From NCBI RefSeq assembly GCF_024159265.1, contig NZ_JAMYWY010000001.1, forward strand, positions 5,642,001 to 5,706,000: a stretch of DNA of 64,000 nucleotides. The letters run 5' to 3'. The stretch comes from Paenibacillus sp. 1781tsa1 (GTDB lineage Bacteria; Bacillota; Bacilli; Paenibacillales; Paenibacillaceae). The translations under genes were made by a program, and so were the position numbers. The notes under the pieces were generated by a model. That model did not search any database and was not told the DNA's origin. It was given only the letters and a program-made list of their open reading frames with translations. Below are positions 46,519 through 54,485 of this stretch, in pieces. Position 1 is the stretch's first letter; every line of letters begins with the position of its first letter.

Positions 46519-49500
46519 CGTGTTACGCCACCTCTTTCCTCTTGTTGTATAATCTCAACCTCATCCCGGCGATATATGGCATTCAGCTTTCCAGAAGCAT
46601 CTGTCGCAAATAACACCGAACGATTTTTCTCCAATTGGAACTTGTACGACACACCTGTACATTGATCTCTCACATGAACTTCATGGTTTAAGGCAAACTC
46701 CGATACAAATACATACAGATTGCCTTTTGGAAAACTCAGCTTCCGTCCGTAAATCCCTGCGATATCTCCGCCAGATATCCATTCCAACTCCTGTTCGATG
46801 CCCGAAATTTCAGTCGCATAACGATACAATGCAGCAAGTGGCTCATCCCGTCCGTTTAACTCCACCGGCAGTGGAGTCCAGATTAATTTCCCTTTACCCA
46901 AAGGCAAAACGGTTACTTCATCTGGTGTACCCTTATCCCCATGAAGCAACGTCTCCTTCGCCACCTCGGCGATCCGACGTCGTCCATAGGTCACCCGGTG
47001 ATTCACGCCATTAATATTCAGCAGCTCTTCCCGCTGCACGTTACCCAGACTGCGTTTGCCTACGATATGATCTGCCCGGTCACTTACCTTCCAGTACGCA
47101 TCCAGCCCCAGTGGTCCAGTAATAAGCAGGCTCGTGCCTTCCTTCTCTGCGAACGTGAGCAATTGATGCAGTGCGTCGCTGTCCATATTATGCGGACTCG
47201 GCACGATAATCAGCTTCGGAGGCTGCTGCTCCAACGCTTCCAGATGATATTCGGATAACGCACGGAATGGCAGTTTCAGATCATAGGACATTACACGGGT
47301 CAGCTTTGTTGTGGCATCATAGGCCAGGGCACGGTTGGAGAAATCATTGGAATACGGGAACACCACTGCAATATCCTCCAGCTCGCGGTCTTCAAAGAGA
47401 TCACGAATGCCATGCATGAATCGGCCAAAATCATAAGACACATCTGCCTCCGGCTTCTCCGTACCATCTGCACGCAGCGCTCCGATATGAGACTCATTGG
47501 CATTATCCATATAGAAGTTGGTGTTCCAGATCCATTGCACTGCTCCTGCGCCGCCTGTCGAGAAAGCATAGGCGTACTTGCGTTCGAGAATGCCGCGAAG
47601 TTCTTCCTCTGTGCGTTTGGCTCGTCCGTCCGGGGTTTCCACATACATGATGCCCGTCTCCTGAATGAGATTTGGCTTATGAGGCGTTTTGGCGAAAATG
47701 CCGTCCCAGATCAGATCATCGTTTAACCACCAGGAATGCACCGTTGTATAATCCACTTCACGTTCATAGAAGAACGGCGAAGGACGCTGTGCACCAAGGG
47801 CTTCGTCCTGTCCCACGGTGACCAGATGATTCGGTACCAGATCCTTGATCGTACCTACAAGCTCTTTTGCCCAAACATTATGCATCTCCATGGAGAAGAG
47901 ACAATAGTCGAGCCAGCGCGTTCCTTTCTTGGCCTTGTGCATATCCTGTACATCAAAATTAATCTCTTCCGGCTCAGGGATGACCGCGGCTGCAAAGTTG
48001 GGAAGCTGCTTCGGTGACATGTTCCATGCCTCCTGCAACGTTTCTATCGTCTCATGTCGCTGCTGAAGCCACTCGACAAAGGCTTTCTGTTCATACGTAT
48101 CCCTCGCCGAGCGTGGGCCAGCCGAGAAGATGCGCACCGGATCAAACATCGATGGCTCATTAATCAGATCCCAGTCCACATGCGTTGTATGCGTGTGACG
48201 ACTGACGATGCTGCGGATGAAACGTTTCTGTGCTTCGACGCTCTGGGGGTCCAAATAAGGATTCGTCCCTTCCCATGTCTCCGGTGTAAAGGAGAAGAAG
48301 GTGAACGTAACCTGTAAGCCGTGGCGTTTCGCCGTTAGAATAAATGCATCAATGGCACGCAGCACGTCCTCCGCCATGTGACCGTCCACCTGCATCATAT
48401 TGCGATAAGCGGTCCAGATTCCGGTTCGAATCCAGTTAATACCGGCTTTCGCCATCTGTGCCATGTCTCGGTCCCAGACATCCGCGTTCGGCAGAAACAG
48501 AAATTTCCGTGCCACATCCGAGGTCATGTAGGTCATGCCCACAACAGGGAGAGGACGTCCGTCTTTTACAAAATAGTCCCTGCTGCGGCTAATCACTTCC
48601 CCTTCTGCCAGCAATGCGGTATCTTGTCCCCAGAAGCCTTGACGCAAGATTCGAACTTCCACGTCAGGTGCCTGCGCGCGGCATACGATCCGGTACAGCC
48701 CACTTTCAATGGAAACCGGAAGAAGTATGCGTTCAAAACGCTGCTCACCGGAAAGTTCCATCTCCAGTCGATGGTTCCATACCTTTTCCGTCATGCCGCT
48801 AGTACGATCTTCATGCTCGACCGTTATGTCAAACGTCCACAGCTCAGAGGCTGTACATCTGTTGCCTGCTCGCTGTAAAATCTGACCTTGAAGTGTGAGT
48901 ACTGCCCGCTCATCTGGCTCATACGAAGCATAATTCGTCTTCAAGGAAAGTTCGGTTACACCTTGTGCACAGAATTGTGCCCACTTCACCATCTCGTCAG
49001 CGCCATTCTGCTCCCAGAATGAAGGGCTCAACGGCAGATGTACAAACATCCAGCGCGAACCAACGAAAGTCCCGCGGGAATTCTCCCATAGGACGATTGG
49101 AGCAGCAATGCTCCGATCATCTTTGTTGATCCCGCGAAGCAAAGAGTGAATCTGTGTACTCATCGTGCCTGCTGAACCCATCTGGTGCGGCAAATCACTG
49201 TTTTTGGTCGTATGCGGAACCAGATTCCATGTATCTGAAATCTCGAAAAGTCCTTCTTTGCCGGCCAGAAGCGGGATCTGTTCAGATGAAGTTAACGATT
49301 GCACATTGGCAGCAGATACGTTCAACGCCTCATGAATGTAGAGTTCCTGATGATAAGCGGTCTGTTCGGACTCGATGACCCATGCGCCATTCTCATATCG
49401 AACTGGACGTTTAAAGGGTGCGCCCCCCACACTGATCAAGCTTCCGCCCTGATGCAAGTAAGCTGTAATCTCCGTCCAGGCGGACTTGGGGAAATAGGGT

Positions 49501-49694
49501 GCATGCAGATTCACCAGACAACCTTCACCTGCTGTTGCTTTCAACACCTCTGCAAGTTCTTCAGCGTTTACAACAGTAATCTCTTCGACTGCTTCCCATG
49601 TAGTCAGAGCCAGCTCCGTTGGAAAAGCACCATTCACTGGAAACGCAGGGTCAGCGAAGATAATCAGCTTTTGATCCTTAGGTTGGATACTCAT
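46515..49694 (-). CDS. Large clan GH-A glycoside hydrolase, beta-mannosidase/beta-galactosidase-like
   Basis: This 1059-residue enzyme has an N-terminal region of about 380 residues resembling a flavodoxin-like plus sandwich arrangement, then a (beta/alpha)8 barrel. The likely acid/base Glu is at about residue 513 in WDLINEPSMF and the nucleophile at about 679 in NLIQETGIMYVE, 166 residues apart. A glutamine amidotransferase-like segment follows (LIIVPSPHNMDS, LITGPLGL), as in GH42 enzymes. I cannot assign a CAZy family. No signal peptide. In this operon it may cut the core beta-linkage left after alpha-mannose removal. The ATG at 49694 overlaps the GH125 stop (ATGA). Confidence 0.82.
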   Translation of the reverse strand: MSIQPKDQKLIIFADPAFPVNGAFPTELALTTWEAVEEITVVNAEELAEVLKATAGEGCLVNLHAPYFPKSAWTEITAYLHQGGSLISVGGAPFKRPVRYENGAWVIESEQTAYHQELYIHEALNVSAANVQSLTSSEQIPLLAGKEGLFEISDTWNLVPHTTKNSDLPHQMGSAGTMSTQIHSLLRGINKDDRSIAAPIVLWENSRGTFVGSRWMFVHLPLSPSFWEQNGADEMVKWAQFCAQGVTELSLKTNYASYEPDERAVLTLQGQILQRAGNRCTASELWTFDITVEHEDRTSGMTEKVWNHRLEMELSGEQRFERILLPVSIESGLYRIVCRAQAPDVEVRILRQGFWGQDTALLAEGEVISRSRDYFVKDGRPLPVVGMTYMTSDVARKFLFLPNADVWDRDMAQMAKAGINWIRTGIWTAYRNMMQVDGHMAEDVLRAIDAFILTAKRHGLQVTFTFFSFTPETWEGTNPYLDPQSVEAQKRFIRSIVSRHTHTTHVDWDLINEPSMFDPVRIFSAGPRSARDTYEQKAFVEWLQQRHETIETLQEAWNMSPKQLPNFAAAVIPEPEEINFDVQDMHKAKKGTRWLDYCLFSMEMHNVWAKELVGTIKDLVPNHLVTVGQDEALGAQRPSPFFYEREVDYTTVHSWWLNDDLIWDGIFAKTPHKPNLIQETGIMYVETPDGRAKRTEEELRGILERKYAYAFSTGGAGAVQWIWNTNFYMDNANESHIGALRADGTEKPEADVSYDFGRFMHGIRDLFEDRELEDIAVVFPYSNDFSNRALAYDATTKLTRVMSYDLKLPFRALSEYHLEALEQQPPKLIIVPSPHNMDSDALHQLLTFAEKEGTSLLITGPLGLDAYWKVSDRADHIVGKRSLGNVQREELLNINGVNHRVTYGRRRIAEVAKETLLHGDKGTPDEVTVLPLGKGKLIWTPLPVELNGRDEPLAALYRYATEISGIEQELEWISGGDIAGIYGRKLSFPKGNLYVFVSEFALNHEVHVRDQCTGVSYKFQLEKNRSVLFATDASGKLNAIYRRDEVEIIQQEERGGVTR

Positions 49695-51010
49695 AACAGG
49701 CCATCCTTCATGGATGTATAGACCAACTGGGAGAACAGACTGTTGGACCATGCAAACCATTTTCGTGTAAAAATCGTTGGATCATCGGCGTGGAAGCCTT
49801 CATGCATATACCCGGTATCTGCATCTGTCGCTTCGAGCATGCGAATAATCTCCAGTTTCTCCTCGGCAGACTGCGCAGTCAGTCCTTGCATGGACAATCC
49901 CATATGCCAGATATAATTCGGCGGGGTGTGCGGGCTACCGATTCCTTTGGCAACCTTGCCCTCATAGTAGAATGGATTCTCTTTGCTCAGAGCAAAGCGG
50001 CGCGTATTCTGATAGATTGGATCATCCGCCGTGACGTAGCCCAGATAGGGGATGGACATGAGTCCCGGTGTACCGGCATCGTCCATGAGACAGTAGTTGC
50101 CATAACCGTCCGTCTCGTACGCATAGATCGGTCCAAATTCCGGATGACGATAAATTCCATACAGCTGAATGCCGTGATCCACGTCCTGCTCCAAATCCTT
50201 CAGTTCCTGCAAAAGATCCATATCCCTGAACACCCACTCGGCAAACTCCTGCATCTGACGCAGAGCGACAACCGCGAACATGTTGCCTGAAATGTTGTAG
50301 TGAAAATCACACGCATCATCACTGGAACGGAAACCGGACCAGATCATACCCGTGTAGTTGACCGGCATACCTTTTCCGTGATTGCGCAGGGAGTCTGTCG
50401 GGATGCCGTTATTGCGAGTGAAGCGATATGGAGATTGTTCCATGTGATGCTGTTCGACTTTGAACAGATCCACGATTTTACGCATCGCTGCCTTGAAACT
50501 GGAATCAAAAATGTCGGTCAGCTCGGTTTCCTTCCAATATAAATAGGCGAGCCGCACAACAAAACATAATGAATCGATCTCGAATTTGCGTTCCCACACC
50601 CAAGGTGACATGTCGGTTTCGTCCGTGGTGTTCCAGTGCCAGTCATTGGCCGTCTCATTGAAGGCATTGGCATACGGATCAATGTGAACGTACTGGATAT
50701 GACGTTTGATCAGCCCGCCAATGATGCGTTGCAGGTCCTCGTCTTCTTTTGCAAACGGAATGTAGTGTATGACCTGCTCCACCGAATCACGCAGCCAGGA
50801 AGCCGGAATATCTCCTGTGATGACAAAAGTGGTACCGTCCTCCATCAACTTGGTTGTTGTTTCGATAGTATTGGGGAAACAGTTTTTGAATAGTTGTAGC
50901 AGCTTCGGCCTGTGAGCCAGTTTCTGTTCTGCTTCTTCGAGCACGGCCTGAATGGATTGTGGCAAAGCAACAGGCGGCATGGGTATTTTGGGTAATCTGA
51001 ACTGTTCCAT
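49691..51010 (-). CDS. Exo-alpha-1,6-mannosidase, glycoside hydrolase family 125
   Basis: This 439-residue inverting enzyme matches GH125 over its full length. Segments include ITGDIPASWLRDSVEQVIHYIP near residue 65, NDWHWNTTDETDMSPWVWERKFEIDSL near 120, GMIWSGFRSSDDACDFHYNISGNM near 225 with the likely catalytic acid Asp, and GYMHEGFHADDP near 400 with the likely base Glu. Characterised members trim alpha-1,6-mannose from N-glycan cores inside the cell; this one also lacks a signal peptide. AAGGAG precedes the ATG by about 12 bases. A palindromic repeat lies in the 255-bp gap between it and the upstream GH38 gene. Confidence 0.92.
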   Translation of the reverse strand: MEQFRLPKIPMPPVALPQSIQAVLEEAEQKLAHRPKLLQLFKNCFPNTIETTTKLMEDGTTFVITGDIPASWLRDSVEQVIHYIPFAKEDEDLQRIIGGLIKRHIQYVHIDPYANAFNETANDWHWNTTDETDMSPWVWERKFEIDSLCFVVRLAYLYWKETELTDIFDSSFKAAMRKIVDLFKVEQHHMEQSPYRFTRNNGIPTDSLRNHGKGMPVNYTGMIWSGFRSSDDACDFHYNISGNMFAVVALRQMQEFAEWVFRDMDLLQELKDLEQDVDHGIQLYGIYRHPEFGPIYAYETDGYGNYCLMDDAGTPGLMSIPYLGYVTADDPIYQNTRRFALSKENPFYYEGKVAKGIGSPHTPPNYIWHMGLSMQGLTAQSAEEKLEIIRMLEATDADTGYMHEGFHADDPTIFTRKWFAWSNSLFSQLVYTSMKDGLL

Positions 51011-51046
51011 GGATGAGTGCAACTCCTTAAACAAATTGAATGGTGT

Positions 51047-51245
51047 AGCTATACAGGATGAAACAAAAAATTTACACGGGACCACTGCGCGGTCAGAAAT
51101 ATCCTCCGATCGCTGTTATCCCCAGATTTTTTTGATTCCCTTTTCTAAAGGGTAAAATCTGGGGATAAAGGCGAACGCTTCGCTTCTTCGAATTCTTTCT
51201 GTCCTCTCCGTTATCGTATAAATTTTTAATTGAACATGTATAGCT
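51047..51245 (+). repeat. Palindromic intergenic repeat, copy 5 (inside the mannosidase operon)
   Basis: Ends are AGCTATACAGG and TGTATAGCT, with TTTACAC and GTATAAAT inside. The core stem is nearly perfect: TTATCCCCAGATTTTTTTGA and TCTAAAGGGTAAAATCTGGG with GATAA. The right arm shows GCGAACGCTTCGCTTCTTC and TTTCTGTCCTCTCCGTTATC. It is orientated like copy 1 and sits between GH38 and GH125 of one operon. Confidence 0.88.
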
Positions 51246-51265
51246 CAGAAAAATTTCAAAAAGGT

Positions 51266-54200
51266 TTACCGCAGTAGCACGGTTTGTATTTGGTAGGGTT
51301 TAAAAGATAGTGTAAACTGGCCGTTAGTGTGGGCCAGTGGTTTGATTGGTTCTTCCAGTGCATTAGAGTGATAGGCTTGCTCGAACGCATGTGGCCATTG
51401 CAATGTGATGTTTTCGCGTTTGCCTGACGACTCATAGAAACGCAGTACGGTGCCGTGTCCATCCTCTGCCAGTTTGACGGTATCCAGAATGACATGCTGG
51501 CTTTCGAAGTTAATCCATGATCCAGTTGCTGGACGTGGGTGTGCAACAGTTACTGTTGCATCTGCCGTTGGATATACTTCAGCCCCTGTGCTTTGTTGTG
51601 ATTGATCCATCTGCTGCACCTGTTCCATCGATTGCACTTGTTGTGGGTGTTGTGTTTGCTCTACTTGTTGCACGACCACTTCCGTGTTCAGTTCAGCTGC
51701 CTGACGTACGGTGTGTGCGTTTCTCCAGTCTCCGTCGTGCGGGTACAGGGAATATGTGAATTCATGTTCTCCCAGATCAGCCGTTCGGTCAGGCCATTTT
51801 GGGGCACGCAACAAGGACAAACGAATCGTGCTGCCTTGCACGTCATAACCGTATTTGCAGTCATTGAGCAAGCTCACGCCGTATCCATATTCGGCTACAT
51901 CCGCGAAGCGATGTCCGCAGACCTCATACTGGGCTTGTTCCCAACTTGTGTTGCGATGCGTTGGACGTTCCAGTGCGCCAAATGGAATCTCAAATGTCGC
52001 TTTGGAGGTCACCACATCAATAGGGAAACCAACTTTCAGAAGCTTGTGATCTTCATTCCAGTTCACCTGTGTCTGGAAGTCGATTCGCCGTGAGTCGTGA
52101 TAAAAGACGATATCTTGTGTAATCACCGATTGATGAAGCTTCCAGTGAAAGCGCAGGACGTCCTTCGTTGTACCCGCCAGCACCAGCTTTTTCTCCACCA
52201 GTTCCACTTCGCCAGCAACCTGTTCCTCATAACGATTGTCGATATCCCATGCATCCCAGAGTGTCGGACGGTCATGGAAGAAATGAAGCTGATTGCCTCG
52301 TTCACCTGGCTTCAGCATCTCGCGCTCCGCGGTCTTATCCCACAGACGGGTGATCTCCCCGCGTTCGTTGAACTGTATATGATAAAGAGCGGTATCCCAT
52401 GTATCATTAAAGGTTGGTTGTACGGCAAGGTTGGTCATTTCCCGTACATTCGTTTCCCTTGTGTTTTCCGGTACCAGCCAGATTGTTTTATATCCAAACG
52501 CCGGAATGTCTGTCACGAGAATAGAGATGCTACCATCCTCCCGATCCATTCGCAGGCGCTGGCCTTCTTCATCGATGCCGTAGCGATCAAAACCATCCTG
52601 CACAGAAAGTTGAACGACTGCACTCCGTTTCCAGCCCAGACTGTTGAATACAACATAGGCTACTGAACCTTCTGGTCCCTCGGTGTTGATCCCCGTTGTC
52701 AATGCTGCAATGCCTTGATCCAGTCCGGTTCTACCCAATTCAAATACCTGTACATATTCCTCATTCGAAGTCACGTAGGACTCCGTAATCGCCGATCCCG
52801 GTATAATATCGTGGAATTGATTCAGCAGAATAAGTTTCCAACCATCATGCAGTGCCGCACGCACTTCAGCTTCTGCATTTGCCTCCATATCCGGTTGAGC
52901 GAGTGTATTCCACAACTCAGCTTCTCGATACAGAACCTCCGCTTTCCGATTGTTGCGCTTATTGCGCGCATGTGTCGTGTAGGTTCCCCGATGTAATTCC
53001 AGATATAGATCACCATGCCACTTCGGAAGTACAGGTTGCTCCTTTTCAATTCCGGCAAAAAAAGCTCCGGCTGTACTATAACGACTTGCAGGCTGTCCAA
53101 CCATCAGGTCTGCACGATCGACATACTCCAGCATCTCGCGTGTTACCCCGCCTCCGCCATCTCCATGTCCATATAGAAGCATGTGCTCCGGATGCGCTGC
53201 TTTCTCCCGGTAGGACTGCCAATGGTCGTGAATGTCTTTTGGCAGGGTGTTCTCATTAACACCATGATTGAGGTAAGACAGAATGGGTGTGCCGTCAATC
53301 CCCACCCAGTGAAACAGGTCATATGGAAACACATTTGTGTCATTCCATCCGAGCTTCGTGGTCATGAAATACTCCACATTGCCATGTTTCAAAATCTGCG
53401 GCAGTGAGGCACAGTACCCGAATGTATCCGGCAGCCATTCAATCTGTGATGTCTTGCCGAATTCCTCCATATAGAAACGCTGACCATATAACATCTGGCG
53501 AATCAGGGACTCCCCACTCGGGATGTTCAGATCCGGCTCAACCCACATACCGCCAACAAGCTCCCAACGCCCTTCTGCAATGCGCTGCTTCACTCGCGCA
53601 TACAGTTCGGGATCATGCTCCTTCAGAAATGCATATAACAAGGGTTGGCTCTGGGAATACACATAGTCGGGATATTCATTCATGAGTGCGTCCACGGTGG
53701 AGAAGGTACGGCTCGTTTTGCGTACCGTCTCACGTACAGGCCACAGCCACGCAATATCAATATGGGACTGTCCCACCATATGCTCCAGACCTTCCGCGTT
53801 ACCGCCAATCTCAACGACTTGATGCCTCAGGCTCTCCTCGATGTGGCGAATACCTTCTCCCTGCTGGATCTCTTCTGCTGTCATGCCTACAAATTGGTCC
53901 ATTGCACGATAGATGGCTTCCAGCAGACGAACCCGCCTGAAGTCACTTTCTGACAGCAGCACAGCCGAATCACGTACAATAATGACGGTATACATGAGAC
54001 TGCGAACGGCTTCATTTGGTCTTACCAGCAGGCTCGTAATTGATGTAATCGGCGGTTGAATAACAGCCTGTTGATTCAAGGGGTCCACAGGTTCAGGTAC
54101 TGGATCAAACATCTCGATCTCAAGTTCTGGGTTGGTCCCGACTTTGGTTGGATCAAGCGTGACGTAGGTATGATTGCGGTCAAGGCCCTGATAAGAGTGC

Positions 54201-54481
54201 CCATTTACCCGAAGCAAACCTTCTCCGCCTGTCTCAAATACAAGCCCATAAGGTGCTTGCTGCCATGTAGCAGGGATCTCCAAACGTGTTCTAAAAAAAT
54301 AAGTCATTCCCTGTTTGCTCGGAAAACGCTCAAAATCTTGCCCTTCGGGGTACTCACCATGATCCTTATACTGTCCTGGCACATTATAATAAGCGCGGGT
54401 AATGTCCCAGCTACGCAGCTGTAATTGCTCCAGCCACTGATGTTCGGACAACTCGCGAATAAATCGTCTGATACGTTCCAA
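51266..54481 (-). CDS. Alpha-mannosidase, glycoside hydrolase family 38 (class II type)
   Basis: This 1071-residue enzyme has an N-terminal beta domain, then the catalytic domain: GQSHIDIAWLWPVRET near residue 240 (zinc), the nucleophile Asp at about 352 in EWLPDTFGYCASLPQ, and NQFHDIIPGS near 565. The C-terminal sandwich contains a Gln-rich insert of about 35 residues near 945 (QQVEQ, QQVQSMEQVQQMDQ). It is longer than, and distinct from, the GH38 at 43723, and resembles the class II (lysosomal/fungal cytosolic) type. The start codon is TTG at 54479-54481, with GGGAGG nine bases before it; the stop of the GH3 gene is four bases upstream. No signal peptide. Confidence 0.92.
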   Translation of the reverse strand: MERIRRFIRELSEHQWLEQLQLRSWDITRAYYNVPGQYKDHGEYPEGQDFERFPSKQGMTYFFRTRLEIPATWQQAPYGLVFETGGEGLLRVNGHSYQGLDRNHTYVTLDPTKVGTNPELEIEMFDPVPEPVDPLNQQAVIQPPITSITSLLVRPNEAVRSLMYTVIIVRDSAVLLSESDFRRVRLLEAIYRAMDQFVGMTAEEIQQGEGIRHIEESLRHQVVEIGGNAEGLEHMVGQSHIDIAWLWPVRETVRKTSRTFSTVDALMNEYPDYVYSQSQPLLYAFLKEHDPELYARVKQRIAEGRWELVGGMWVEPDLNIPSGESLIRQMLYGQRFYMEEFGKTSQIEWLPDTFGYCASLPQILKHGNVEYFMTTKLGWNDTNVFPYDLFHWVGIDGTPILSYLNHGVNENTLPKDIHDHWQSYREKAAHPEHMLLYGHGDGGGGVTREMLEYVDRADLMVGQPASRYSTAGAFFAGIEKEQPVLPKWHGDLYLELHRGTYTTHARNKRNNRKAEVLYREAELWNTLAQPDMEANAEAEVRAALHDGWKLILLNQFHDIIPGSAITESYVTSNEEYVQVFELGRTGLDQGIAALTTGINTEGPEGSVAYVVFNSLGWKRSAVVQLSVQDGFDRYGIDEEGQRLRMDREDGSISILVTDIPAFGYKTIWLVPENTRETNVREMTNLAVQPTFNDTWDTALYHIQFNERGEITRLWDKTAEREMLKPGERGNQLHFFHDRPTLWDAWDIDNRYEEQVAGEVELVEKKLVLAGTTKDVLRFHWKLHQSVITQDIVFYHDSRRIDFQTQVNWNEDHKLLKVGFPIDVVTSKATFEIPFGALERPTHRNTSWEQAQYEVCGHRFADVAEYGYGVSLLNDCKYGYDVQGSTIRLSLLRAPKWPDRTADLGEHEFTYSLYPHDGDWRNAHTVRQAAELNTEVVVQQVEQTQHPQQVQSMEQVQQMDQSQQSTGAEVYPTADATVTVAHPRPATGSWINFESQHVILDTVKLAEDGHGTVLRFYESSGKRENITLQWPHAFEQAYHSNALEEPIKPLAHTNGQFTLSFKPYQIQTVLLR

Positions 54482-54485
54482 TGTC

